From NCBI GenBank assembly GCA_029961685.1, contig JARWKL010000007.1:25925013-25989012 (forward strand): a DNA stretch of 64,000 nucleotides, in the 5' to 3' direction. The first letter of the stretch is position 1, and every line of letters starts with the position of its first letter. Source of the stretch: Aristolochia californica (Eukaryota; Streptophyta; Magnoliopsida; Piperales; Aristolochiaceae). The notes under the pieces were generated by a model, which was given only the letters and a program-made list of their open reading frames with translations, did not search any database and was not told where the DNA came from. Made by a program: the position numbers and the translations under genes. Positions 24,001-37,449 of the stretch are shown here, piece after piece.

Positions 24001-25092
24001 TTAGGGATCGTATGCACTTTTTTCGTTTTTATATCTAAGTTTTTGCAATCGTCGGGAAACGGGAGAGGCGGGTGATTTTTAACTGAGTGTTGACTTCAAA
24101 TCCATAAGTCATTTCTTACAAAAATATAGCCCGTTACGCATGACAAATCACTTTACAATCATCTATGATATTTAGCTCAACTTTTTGAATATCGGCAAAA
24201 TAATGGCTTGTTTGACTCGGACAAATATCCCACCGCACGTTCGCTTGAGAATTTAATGAGCGTTTGTTATTCTCTTTAAAAGCTTTGGATCCATAGGTCA
24301 TTTGAATCTTTAACAGGTTTCTGGCATGCATATCCATTTTTAAAACATGTGTACAAAAAATCTCCTTCATGTAAAATTCCAAGATATTAGTTTTGGACTA
24401 GTGGAATTTCCAAAACTTGGATAACAAAACTTTTGTGTTCATTGGTGGTGTGTGAATAAATTTTCTTCATTTACTTTTTTTATTGTTTTCAACTTTTTCC
24501 GTACATCAACTATGAAATTTTCATTTGGATGTCACCTATTTGCCTTTTTTGTTTAGGGGATGAAGGGAGAGCGAAAAACTCGAAGTTTTGATTTAATAAA
24601 AATGAGTACATCTAAAACAGAAATGCACAATGAACATATGTAGAGAGAGATAATTCCAAAGAGTGTCTGTAATTTTTAGGGATTGTAAGCACCTTTTCGT
24701 TTTTTTATCTCAAGTTTGGCAATCGTCGGGAAAAATGGGTTGCGGAGGATTTTTAACTGAGTGTTGAATTGCAATCCATAAGTCATTTCATACAAAAATA
24801 TAGCCGGTTATGCATGATAAATCAAATTACAATCATCTATGATTAATTATGACAACTTTTTACCAATGGCCAAATAATGGCATGTTTGACTCGGGTAAAT
24901 ATCCCACGCCAAGTTCACTTGAGAATTTAATGAGCGTTTGTGATTCTCTTTAAAAGCTTTGCATCCATAGCTCATTTGCATCTTTAACATGTTTAAAACA
25001 TACATATCCATTTTTAAAACATGTGTGGACGAAATGTCTTTCTTGCAAAATTTCAAGCTATTAGGGTTAAACAAGTGAAATTTCCCAAAATT
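21042..25092 (+). repeat. Three B-C dimers (21042, 22393, 23744), ~1,350 bp period
   Basis: Order is B 21042, C 21717, B 22393, C 23068, B 23744, C 24419. The first two C copies switch to an A-type end after gcaagtt..acttgagaattt (to ttggatccataggtcatttg), so a B head follows each. The third C keeps its own tail (gcatccatagctcatttgc) and returns to A. The shared switch interval in two adjacent dimers indicates that one recombinant dimer was duplicated. Confidence 0.87.
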
Positions 25093-27787
25093 GGATAACA
25101 AAACTTTTGTGTTCATTTGTGTTGGGTGAATAAATTTTCTTGATTTATATTTGTTATTTTTAAAAAAAATTTCCATACATCAACTATAAAATTTTCATTT
25201 TGTGGTAAGGTTTTTGCCTTGTTTTTTTTTCGGGATGAAGGGAGAGCGAAAAGTCAAAGTTTTGATTTAAGAAAAAAGTGTACATCTAAAATGGAAAAGC
25301 ACAATGCACAATTGTAGGGAGAGATAATTCCAAAGAGTGTCTTTAATTTTTAGGGATTGTACTCTCTTTTTAGTTTTTATATCTCAGGTTTTGCAATCGT
25401 CGGGAAAAATTTGTGGCAGAGGATTTTTAACTGAGTGTTGAATTTCAATCCATAAGTCATTTCGTACAAAAATATAGCCCGTTACGCATGATAAATCACA
25501 TGACAATAATCTATCATTAATTATGTCAGCTTTTTGCAAATGGGCAAAATAATGGCTTGTTTGACTCGGGTAAATATCCCACCGCAAGTTCACTTGAGAA
25601 TTTAATGAGCGTTTGTTATTCTCTTTAAAAGCTTTGCATCCATAGCTCATTTGAATCTTTAACATTTTTCAAACATACAGATCCATTTTTAAAACATGTG
25701 TGGATGAAATCTCTTTCCTGCAAAATTCCAAGCTACTAGGGTTAAACTAGTGGAATTTCCCAAAATTGGATAACAAAACTTTTGTGTTCATTTGTGTTGG
25801 GTGAATAAATTTTATTTATTTATATTTGTTATTTTTTTAAATTTTTTCCATACATCAACTATAAAATTTTAATTTTGTTGTAAGTTTTTTGCCTTGTTTT
25901 TTTTCGGGATGAAGGGAGAACGAAAAGTCAAAGTTTTGATTTAAGAAAAAAGTGTACATCTAAAATTGAAAAGCATATTGCACAATTGTAGTGAGAGATA
26001 ATTCCAAAGAGTGTCTGTATATTTTAGGGATTGTAAGCTCTTTTTAGTTTTTATATCTCAGGTTTTGCAATCGTCGGGAAAAATTGGTGGCAGAGGATTT
26101 TTAACTAAGTGTTGAATTTCAATCCATAAGTCATTTCATACAAAAATATAGACCGTTACGCATGATAAATCACTTAACAATCATCTATGATTCTTAGATC
26201 AAATTTTTGAAAATGGGCAAAATAATGACATGTTAGACTCGGGTAAATATCCCACCGCACGTTCACTTGAGAATTTAATGAGCGTTTGTTATTCTCTTTA
26301 AAAGATTTGGACCCATAGGTCATTTGAATCTTTAACATGTTTCAAGCATGCATATCGATTTTCAAAACATGTGTAGAAAAAATCTCCATCTTGTAAAATT
26401 CCAAGCTTAATAGGGTTGGACTATTGGAATTGCCCAAACTTGGATAACAAAACTTTTGTGTTCATTTGTGGTGTGTGAATAGATATTTTTTATTTACGTT
26501 AGTTATTATTTTAAATATTTTCCACACGTCAACTATAAAATTTTTATTTTGTTGTGATCTTTTTGCCTTTTTTGTTTACGGGATGAAGGGGCAGCGAAAA
26601 CTTAACGTTCTGTTTTAAGAAAAAAATGTACATCTAAAATGGAAATGCATAATGCAAAAATGTAGAGAGAGATATTTCCAAAGAGTGTCTGTATGTTTTA
26701 GGGATCGTATGCACTCTTTCGTTTTTTTATCTAGGTTTTGCAATCGTCGGGAAACGGGGGAGGCGGGCGATTTTTAACTGAGTGTTGACTTCAAATCCAT
26801 AAGTCATTTCTTACAAAAATATAGCCCGTTATGCCTGACAAATCACTTTACAATAATCTATGATTGTTAGCTCAACTTTTTGAATATGGGGAAAATAATG
26901 GCTTGTTTGACTCGGGCAAATATCCCACCGCACGTTCACTAGAGAATTTAATGAGCATTTGGTATTCTCTTTAAAAGCTTTGGATCCATAGGTCATTTGA
27001 TTCTTTGACATGTTTCTGGCATGCATATCCATTTTTAAAACATGGCTAGAAAAAATCTCCTTCATGTAAAATTCCAAGATATTAGTTTTGGACTAGTTGA
27101 ATTTCCCAAACTTGGATAACAAAACTTTTGTGTTCATTTGTGGTGTGTGAATAAATTTTCTTCATTTATATTTTTTATTGTTTTCAACTTTTTCCATACA
27201 TCAACTATGAAATTTTCATTTTGCTGTGACCTATTTGCCTTTTTTGTTTACGGGATGAAGGGAGAGCGAAAAACTCGAAGTTTTGATATAAGAAAAATGT
27301 GTACATCTAAAACGGAAATGCACAATGAACATATGTTGAGAGAGATAATTCCAAAGAGTGTCTGTAATTTTTAGGGATTGTAAGCACCTTTCGTTTTTAA
27401 ATCTCAGGTTTTGCAATTGTAGGGAAAAATGGGTTGTGGAGGATTCTTAACTGAGTGTTGAATTGCAATCCATAAGTCACTTCATACAAAAATATACCCC
27501 GTTATGCATGATAAATCACATTACAATCATCTATGATTAATTATGACAGCTTTTTACAAATGGGCAAAATAATGGCATATTTGACTCGGGTAAATATCCC
27601 ATGCCAAGTTCACTTGAGAATTTAATGAGCTTTTGTGATTCTCTTTAAAAGCTTTGCATCCATAGCTCATTTTCATCTTTAACATGTTTAAAACATGCAT
27701 ATCCATTTTTAAAACATGTGTGGACGAAATCTCTTTCCTGCAAAATTCCAAGCTATTAGGGTTAAACAAGTGGAATTTCCCAAAATT
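25093..27787 (+). repeat. A-A-B-C tetramer, ~2,695 bp
   Basis: The first A (25093) is an A/C hybrid, with A head and middle and a C tail from about 25490. It is followed by A 25768, B 26442 and C 27114. The C tail just upstream (24830-25092) and the one ending this unit (27540-27787) share private variants: ttgtgattctc, catgtttaaaacat, gtgtggacgaaat and ttaaacaagtg. This shows that the 2.7 kb unit was duplicated as a block. Confidence 0.9.
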
Positions 27788-30700
27788 GGATAACAAAACT
27801 TTTGTGTTCATTTGTGTTGGGTGAATAAATTTTCTTTATTTATATTTGTTATTGTTTTAAATTTTTTCCATACATCAACTATAAAATTTTCATTTTGTTG
27901 TAATCTTTTTGCCTTGTTTTTTTTCGGGATGAAGGGAGAGCGAAAAGTCAAAGTTTTGATTTAAGAAAAAAGTGTACATCTAAAATTGAAAAGCACAATG
28001 CACAATTGTAGGGAGAAATAATTCCAAAGAGTGTCTGTAATTTTTAGGGATTGTAAGCTCTTTTTAATTTTTATATCTCAGGTTTTGCAATCGTCGGGAA
28101 AAATTGGTGGCAGAGGATTTTTAACTGAGTGTTGAATTGCAATCCATAAGTCATTTCATACAAAAATATAGCCCGTTACGCATGATAAATCACATTACAT
28201 TCAACTATGATTAATTATGTCAGCTTTTTGCAAATGGCCAAAATAATGGCATGTTTGACTCGGGTAAATATCCCACCGCAAGCTCACTTGAGAATTTAAT
28301 GAGTGTTTGTTATTCTCTTTAAAAGCTTTCCATCCATAGCTCATTTGCATCTTTGACATGTTTCAAACATACATATCCATTTTTAAAACATGTGTGGATG
28401 AAATCTCTTTCTTGCAAAATTCCAAGCTATTAGGGTTAAACTAGTGGAATTTCCCAAAATTGGATAACAAAACTTTTGTGTTCATTTGTGTTGGGTGAAT
28501 AAATTTTCTTTATTTATATTTGTTATTGTTTTAAATTTTTTACATACATCAACTATAAAATTTACATTTTGTTGTAAGTTTTTTGCCTTGTTTGTTTTCG
28601 GGAAGAAGGGAGAGCGAAAAGTCAAAGTTTTGATTTAAGAAAAAAGTGTACATTGAAAATGGAAAAGCACAATGCAAAATTGTAGGGAGAGATAATTCCA
28701 ATGAGTGTCTGTAATTTTTAGGGATTGTAAGATGTTTTTAGTTTTTATATCATTGGTTTTGCAATCATCGGGAAAAATTGGTGGCAGATGATTTTTAACT
28801 GAGTGTTGAATTGCAATCCATAAGACATTTCATACAAAAATATAGCCCGTTACGCATGATAAATCACTTTACAATCATCTGTGATTGTTAGATCAAATTT
28901 TTGAAAGTGGGCAAAATAATGACTTGTTAGACTCGGGTAAATATCCCGTCGCACATTCACTTGAGAATTTATTGAGCTTTTGTTATTCTCTTTAAAAGCG
29001 TTGGATCCATAGGTCAATTGAATCTTTAACATGCTTCAAGCATGAATATCCAATTTTAAAACATGTGTAGAAAAAATCTGTTTCATGTAAAATTCCAAGC
29101 TTAATAGGGTTGGACTAATGGAATTTCCCAAGCTTGGATAACAAAACTTTTGTGTTCATTTGTGGTGTGTGAATAGATATTTTTTTTTTACATTAGTTAT
29201 TATTTTAAATATTTTTCACACTTCAACTATAAAATTTTTATTTTGTTGTGATCTTTTTTGCCTTTTTTCTTTACGGGATGAAGGGGGAGCGAAAACTCAA
29301 AGTTCTTATTTAAGAAAAAAGTGTACATCTAAAATGGAAATGCACAATGCACAAATGTAAAGAGAGATATTTCCAAAGAGTGTCTGTATGTTTTAAGGAT
29401 CGTATGCACTTTTTCGTTTTTATATCGAAGCTTTTGCCATCGTCGGGAAACGGGGGAGGCGGGCGATTCTTAACTGAGTGTTGACTTCAAATCCATAAGT
29501 CATTTCTTACAAAAATATAGCCCGTTACGCATGACAAATCACTTTCCAATCATCTATGATTGTTAGCTCAACTTTTTGAATATGGGCGAAATAATGGCTT
29601 GTTTGACTCGGGCAAATATCCCACCGCACGTTCACTTGAGAATTTAATGAGCGTTTGTTTTTTTCTTTAAATGCTTTGGATCCATAGGTCATTTGAATGT
29701 TAAACATGTTTCTGCCATGCATATCCATTTTTAAAACATGTGTAGAAAAAATCTCCTTCATGTAAAATTCCAAGCTTAATAGGGTTGGACTAATGAAATT
29801 TCCCAAACTTGGATAACAAAACTTTTGTGTTCGTTTGTGGTCTGTGAATAGATATTTTTTATTTACATTAGTTATTATTTTAAATATTTTCCACACATCA
29901 ACTATAAAATTTTTATTTTGTTGTGATCTTTTTTGCCTTTTATTTTTAAGGGATGAAGGGGGAGCGAAAACTCAAAGTTCTGATTTAAGAAAAAAGTGTA
30001 CATCTAAAATGGAAATGCACAATGCACAAATGTAGAGAGAGATATTTCCAAAGAGTGTCTGCATGTTTTAGGGATCGTATGCACTTTTTCATTTTTATAT
30101 CTAAGGTTTTGGAATCGTCGGGAAACGGGGGAGGCGGGCGATTTTTAACTGCGTGTTGACTTCAAATCCATAAGTCGTTTCTTACAAAAATATAGCCCGT
30201 TACGCATGACAAATCACTTTACAATCATCTATGATTGTTAGCTCAACTTTTTGAATATGGGCAAAATTATGGCTTGTTTGACTCGGGCAAATATCCCACC
30301 GCACGTTCACTTGAGAATTTAATGAGCGTTTGTTATTCTCTTTAAAAGCTTTGGATCCATAGGTCATTTGAATCTTTAACATGTTTCTGGCATGCATATC
30401 CATTTTTAAAACATGTGTAGAAAAAATCTCCTTCATGTAAAATTCCAAGATATTAGTTTTGGACAAGTGGAATTTCCCAAACTTGGATAACAAAACATTT
30501 GTGCTCATTTGTGGTGTGTGAATAAATTTTCTTCATTTACTTTTTTTATCGTTTTAAACTTTTTCCGTACATCAACTATGAAATTTTCATTTTGCTGTGA
30601 TCTATTTGCCTTTTTTGTATACAGGATGAAGGGAGAGCGAAAAACTCTAAGTTTTGATTTAAGAAAAATGTGTACATATAAAACGGAAATGCACAATGCA

Positions 30701-31159
30701 CATATGTAGAGAGAGATAATTCCAAAGAGTGTCTGTAATTTTTAGGGATTGTAAGCACCTTTTCGTTTTTCTATCTCAGGTTTTGCAATCGTCGGGAAAA
30801 ATGGGTTGCGGAGGATTTTTAACTGAGTGTTGAATTGCAATCCATAAGTCATTTCATACAAAAATATAGCCCGTTACGCATGATAAATCACATTACAATC
30901 ATCTATGATTAATTATGTCAGCTTTTTTCAAATGGGCAAAATAGTGGCATGTTTGACTCAGGTAAATATTCCACCGCAAGTTCACTTGAGAATTTAATGA
31001 GCGTTTGTTATTCTCTTTAAAAGATTTGGATCCATAGGTCATTTGCATCTTTAACATGTTTCAAACTTGCATATCCATTTTTAAAACATGTGTGGATGAA
31101 GTCTCTTTCTTGCAAAATTCCAAGCTATTAGGGTTAAACTAGTGGAATTTCCCAAAATT
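27788..31159 (+). repeat. A-A-B-B-C pentamer
   Basis: A/C hybrid 27788, A 28462, B 29136, B 29811 and C 30485. The first B runs as B up to tttctgccatgcat and then ends as A (aagcttaatagggttgg) between about 29720 and 29766, so a second B head follows. The rest of the unit matches the tetramer plan. Confidence 0.88.
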
Positions 31160-32064
31160 GGATCACAAAACTTTTGTGTTCATTTATGTTGGGTGAATAA
31201 ATTTTCTTTATTTATATATTTTATTGTTTTAAATTTTTTCCATACATCAACTATAAAATTTTCATTTTGTTGTAAGCTTTTTGGGATGAAGGCAGAGCGA
31301 TAAGTCAAGGTTTTGATTTAAGAAAAAAGTGTACATCTAAAATGGAAAAGCACAATGCACAATTGTAGGGAGAGATAATTCCAAAGAGTGTCTATAATTT
31401 TTAGGGATTGTAAACTCTTTTTAGTTTTTATATCTCAGGTTTTGCAATCGTCGGGAAAAATTGGTAGTACAGGATTTTTATCTGAGTGTTGAATTTCAAT
31501 CCATAAGTCATTTCATACAAAAATATAGCTCGTTACGCATGATAAATCACATTACAATCATCTATGATTAATTATGTCAGCTTTTTGCAAATGGGCAGAT
31601 TGCACATATATAGAGACAGATAATTCCAAAGAGTGTGTGTAATTTTTAGGGATAGTAAGCACCTTTTCGTTTTTTTTTCTCAGGTTTGGTAATCGTCGGG
31701 AAAAATGGGTTGCGGAGGATTTTTAACTGAGTGTTGAATTGCAATCCATAAGTCATTTCATACAAAAATATAGCCCGTTATGCATGATAAATCACGTTAC
31801 AATCATCTATGATTAATTATGTCAGCTTTTTTGCAAATGGGCAAAGTAATGGCATGTTTGACTTGGGTAAATATCCCACCGCAAGTTCACTTGAGAATTT
31901 AATGAGCGTTTGTTATTCTCTTTAAAAGCTTTGAATCCATAGCTCATTTGCATCTTTAACATGTTTCAAACATGCATATCCATTTTTAAAACATGTTTGG
32001 ATGAAATCTCTATCTTGAAAAATTCCAAGCTAATAGGGTTAAACTAGTGGAATTTCCCAAAATT
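31160..32064 (+). repeat. A/C monomer plus 231 bp out-of-register partial copy
   Basis: The A head lacks about 17 bp at 31281 (tttttgggatgaagg, with loss of gccttgtttgttttc). It continues as A, then as C tail to aaatgggca at 31597. The sequence then jumps backwards to a C middle (ttgcacatatatagag) and repeats the middle and tail to reach A at 32065. The 905 bp spacing equals one monomer plus about 231 bp. It is the only large register break in the array. Confidence 0.9.
31597..31603 (+). other. Out-of-register junction
   Basis: The normal continuation after aaatgggca is aaataatggc. Here gattgcacatat follows, which belongs about 230 bp earlier in the monomer. The sequence from about 31603 to 31835 is therefore a second pass through the block at about 31365-31597. 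The second pass is C type, whereas the first begins as A, so it did not arise by simple local duplication. Confidence 0.88.
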
Positions 32065-34754
32065 GGATAAAAAACCTTTTGTGTTCATTTGTGATGGGTG
32101 AATAAATTTTCTTTATTTATATTTGTTATTCTTTTAAATTTTTTCCTCAGATCATCTATAAAATTTTAAATTTGTTGTAAGCCTTTTGCCTTGTTTGTTT
32201 TTGGGATGAAGGGAGAGCGAAAAGTCAAAGTTTTGATTTAACAAAAAAGTGAACATCTAAAATGGAAAAGCACAATGCACAATTTTAAGGAGAGATAATT
32301 CCAAAGAGTATCTGTAATTTTTAGGGATTGTAAGCTCTTTATAGTTTTTATATCTCAGGTTTTGCAATCGTCGGGAAAAATTGGTGGCAGAGGATTTTTA
32401 ACTGAGTGTTGAATTGCAATCCATAAGTCATTTCAAACAAAAATATAGCCCGTAACACATGATAAATCACATTACATTCATCTATGATTAATTATGTCAG
32501 CTTTTTGCAAATGTGCAAAATAATGGCATGTTTGACTCGGGTAAATATCCCACCGCAAGTTCACTTGAGAATTTAATGAGCGTTTGTTACTCTCTTTAAA
32601 ATATTTGCATCCATAGATCATTTGCATCTTTAACTTGTTTCAAACATGCATATCCATTTTTAAAACATGTGTCGATGAAATCTCTTTGTTGCAAAAATCC
32701 AAGCAATTTGGGTTAAACTAGTGGAATTTCCCAAAATTGGATAACAAAACTTTTGTGTTCATTTGTGTTGGGTGAATAAATTTTCTTTATTTATATTTGT
32801 TATTGTTTTAAATTTTTTCCATACATCAACAATAAAATTTTCATTTTGTTGTAAGCTTTTTGCCTTGTTTGTTTTCGAGATGAAGGGAGAGCGAAAAGTC
32901 AAAGTTTTGATTTAAGAAAAGAGTGTACATCTAAAATGGAAAAGCACAATGCACAATTGTAGGGAGAGATAATTCCAAAGAGTGTCTATAATTTTTAGGG
33001 ATTGTAAGCTCTTTTTAGTTTTTATATCTCACGTTTTGCAATCGTCGGGAAAAATTGGTGGCAGAGGATTTTTAACTGAGTGTTGAATTGCAATCCATAA
33101 GTCATTTCATACAAAAATATAATCCGTTACGCATGATAAATCACTTTACAATCATCTATGATTGTTAGATCAAATTTTTGAAAATGGGCAAAATAATGAC
33201 TTGTCAGACTGGGGTAAATATCCCACCACACGTTCACTTGAGAATTTAATGTGTGTTAGTTATTCTCTTTAAAAGCTTTGGATCCATAGGTCATTTGAAT
33301 CTTCAACATGTTTCAAGCATTCATATCCATTTTTAAAACATGTGTAGAAAAATCCTCCTTCATGTAAAATTCCACGCTTAATAGGGTTGGACTAATGGAA
33401 TTTCCCAAACTCAAATGACAAAACTTTTGTGTTCATTTGTGGTGTGAGAATAGATATTTTCTATTTACATTAGTTATTAGTTTAAATATTTTTCACACAT
33501 CAACTATAAATTTTTTATTTTGTTGTGATCTTTTTTGCCTTTTTTGTTTACGGGATGATGGGGGAGCGAAAACTCAAAGTTTTGATTTAAGAAAAAAGTG
33601 TACATCTAAAATGGAAATGCACAATGCACAAATGTTGAGAGAGATAATTCCAAAGAGTGCCTATATGTTTTAGGGATCGTATGCACTTTTTCGTTTTTAT
33701 ATCTAAGGTTTTGCAATCGTCGGGAAACATGGGAGGCGGGTGATTTTTAACTGAGTGTTGACTTCAAATCCATAAGTCATTTCTTACAAAAATATAGCCC
33801 GTTACGTATGTCAAATCACTTTACAATCATCTATGATTGTTAGCTCAACTTTTTGAATATGGGCAAAATAATGGCTTGTTTGACACGGGCAAATATCCCA
33901 CTGCACGTTCACTTGAGAATTTAATGAGCGTTTGTTATTCTTTTTAAAAGCTTTGGATCCAATATTCATTTGAATCTTTAACATGTTTCTGGTATGCATA
34001 TCCATTTTTAAAACATGTGTAGAAAAAATCTCCTTCATGGAAAATTCCAAGTTATTAGTTTTGGACCAGAGGAATTTCCCAAACTTGGATAACAAAACTT
34101 TTGTGTTTATTTGTGGTGTGTGAATAAATTTTCTTCATTTACTTTTTTTATTGTTTTAAACTTTTTTTGTACATAAACTATGAAATTTTCATTTAGTTGT
34201 GATCTATTTGCCTTTCTTGTTTACGGGATGAAGGGAGAGCGAAAAACTCGAAGTTTTGATTTAAGAAAAATGTGTACATCTAAAACGGAAATGCACATAT
34301 GTAGAGAGAGATAATTCCAAAGAGTGTCTCTAATTTTTAGGGATTGTAAGCAATTTTTCGTTTTTATATCTCAGGTTTTGCAAAAGTCCGAAAAAAAAGG
34401 TTGCGGAGGACTCTTAATTGAGTGTTGAATTGCAATCCATAAGTCATTTCGTACAAAAATATAGCCCGTTATGCATGATAAATCATATTACAATCATCTA
34501 TGATTAATTATGTCAGCTTTTTGAAAATGGGCAAAATAATGGCATGTTTGACTCGGGTAAATATCCCACCGCAAGTTCACTTGAGAATTTAATGAGCGTT
34601 TGTTATTCTCTTTAAAAGCTTTGCATCCATAGCTCATTTGCATATTTAACATGTTTCAAACATGCATATCCATTTCTAAAACATGTGTGGATGAAATCTC
34701 TTTCTTGCAAAATTCCAAGCTCTTAGGGTTAAACTAGTGGAATTTCCCAAAATT
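32065..34754 (+). repeat. A-A-B-C tetramer
   Basis: A/C hybrid 32065, A 32739, B 33412 and C 34087. The B anchor is altered to actcaaatgacaaaac. The C copy has lost one atgcaca unit near 34291. The hybrid shares cattacattca with the one at 27788 (28195), pointing to common ancestry of the tetramers. Confidence 0.9.
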
Positions 34755-37449
34755 GGATAAAAAAACTTTTGTGTTCATTTGTGTTGGGTGAATAAATTTT
34801 ATTTATTTATATTTGTTATTGTCTTAAATTTTTTCCATACATCAACTATAAAATTTTCATTTTGCTGTAAGCTTTTTGCCTAGTTTGTTTTCAGGATGAA
34901 GGGAGAGCGAAAAGTCAAAGTTTTTATTTAAGAAAAAAGTGTACATCTAAATTGGAAAAGCACAATGCACAATTGTAGGGAGAGATAATTCCAAAGAGTG
35001 TCTGTAATTTTTTGGGATTGTAAGCTCTTTTTAGTTTTTATATCTCAGGTTTTGCAATAGTCGGGAAAAATTGGTGGCAGAGGATTTTTAACTGAGTGTT
35101 GAATTGCAATGCATAAGTCATTTCATACAAAAATATAGCCCGTTACGCATGATAAATCACATTACAATCATCTATGATTAATTATGTCAGCTTTTTGCAA
35201 ATGGGCAAAATAATGGCATGTTTGACTCTGGTAATTATCCCATCGCAAGTTCACTTGAGAATTTAATGAGCGTTTGTTATTCTCTTTAAAAGCTTTGCAT
35301 CCATAGCTTATTTGAATCTTTAACATGTTTCAAACATGCATATCCATTTTTAAAACATGTGTGGATGAAATCTCTTTCTTGCAAAATTCCAAGCTATTAG
35401 GGTTAAACTAGTGGAATTTCCCAAAATTGGATAACAAAACTTTTGTGTTCATTTGTGTTGGGTGAATAAATTTTCTTTATTTATATTTGTTATTCTTTTA
35501 AATTTTTTCCCTACATCAACTATAAAATTTTCATTTTGTTGTAAGCTTTTTGCCTTGTTTGTTTTCGGGATGAAAGGAGAACGAAAAGTCAAAGTTTTGA
35601 TTTAAGAAAAAAGTGTACATCTAAAATGGAAAAGCACAATGCACAATTGTAGGGAGAGATAATTCGAAAGTGTGACCATAATTTTTAGGGATTGTAAGCT
35701 CTTTTTAGTTTTTATATCTCAGGTTTTGCAATCGTCGGGAAAAATTGGTGGCAGAGGATTTTTATCTGAGTGTTGAATTGCAATCTATAACTCATTTCAT
35801 AAAAAAATATCGCCCGTTAGGCATGATAAATCACTTTAAATCATCTATGATTGTTAGATAGAATTTTTGAAAATGGGCAAAATAATGACTTGTTAGACTC
35901 GGGCGCATATCCCACCGCACGTTCACTTGAGAATTTAATGAGCGTTGGTTATTCTCTTTAAAAGCTTTGGATCCATATGTCATTTGATTCTTTAACATGT
36001 TTCAAGCATGCATATCCATTTTTAAAACATGTGTAGAAAAAATCTCCTTCATGTAAAATTCAAAGCTTAATAGGGTTGGACTAATAGAATTTCCCAAACT
36101 TGGATAACAAAACTTTTGTGTTCTTTTGTGGTATGTGAATAGATATTTTTTATTTACATTAGTTATTATTTGAAATATTTTCCACACATCAACTATTAAA
36201 TTTTTATTTTCTTGTGATGTTTTTTGCCTTTTTTGTTTACGGGATGAAGGGGGATCGAAAACTAAAAGTTCTGATTTAAGAAAAAATTATACATCTAAAA
36301 TGGAAATGTACAATGCACAAATGTAGAGAGAGATATTTCCAAAGAGTGTCTATATCTATTAGGGATCGTATGCACTTTTTCATTTTTATATCTTAGGTTT
36401 TGCAATCGTCGGGAAACGGGGGTGGCAGGCGATTTTTAACTGAGTGTTGACTTCAAATCCATAAGTCATTTCTTAAAAATATATAGCCCATTACGCTTGA
36501 CAAATCACTTTACAATCATCTATGATTGTTAGCTCAACTTTTTGAATATGGGCAAAATAATGGCTTGTTTGACTCGGGCAAATATCCCACCGCACGTCAC
36601 TTGAGAATCTAATGAGCGCTTGTTATTCTCTTTAAAAGCTTTGGATCCATAGGTCATTTGAATCTTTAACATGTTTCTGGCATGCATATCAATTTTTAAA
36701 ACATATGTAGAAAAAATCTCCTTCATGTAAAATTCCAAGATATTAGTTTTGGACTGGTGGAATTTCCCTAACTTGGTTAACAAAACTTTTGTGTTCATTT
36801 GTGGTGTGTGAATAAATGTTTTTCATTTAATTTTTTTATTGTTTTAAACTTTTTCCGTACATCAACTATGAAATTTTCTTTTTGTTGTGATCTATTTGCC
36901 TTTTTTGTTTGCAGGATGAAGGGAGAGCGTAAAACTCGAAGTTTTGATTTAAGAAAAATGTGTACACCTAAAACGGAAATGCACTATGCACATATGTAGA
37001 GAGAGATAATTCCAAAGAGTGTCTGTTATTTTTAGGGATTGTGAGCACCATTTCGTTTTTATATCTCATGTTTTGCAATCGTCGGGAAAAATGGGTTTCG
37101 GAGGATTTTTTACTGAGTGTTGAATTGCAATCCATAAGTCATTTCATACAAAAATATAGCCCGTTATGCATGATAAATCACATTACAATCATCTATGATT
37201 AATTATGTCAGCTTTTTGCAAATGGGCAAAATAATGACATGTTTGACTCGGGTAAATATACCACCGCAAGTTCACTTGAGAATTTAATGAGTGTTTGTTA
37301 TTCTCTTTAAAAGCTTTGGATCCATAGGTCATTTCCATCTTTAGCATGTTTCAAACATGCATATCCATTTTTAAAACATGTGTGGATGAAATCTCTTTCT
37401 TGCAAAATTCCAAGCGCTTATGGTGAAACTAGTGGAATTTCCCAAAATT
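34755..37449 (+). repeat. A-A-B-C tetramer
   Basis: A/C hybrid 34755, A 35429, B 36102 and C 36775. The B copy has a private set of changes (tatttgaaatattttcc, tattttcttgtgat, gaaaactaaaagtt, cgggggtggc) that recurs in the B copy at 40138, 4,036 bp downstream, but not in the neighbouring B copies I read. Confidence 0.9.

Noticed and set aside
31597..32064. Insertion of a foreign element at the 905 bp spacing
   Set aside because: All extra bases are monomer sequence repeated out of register.
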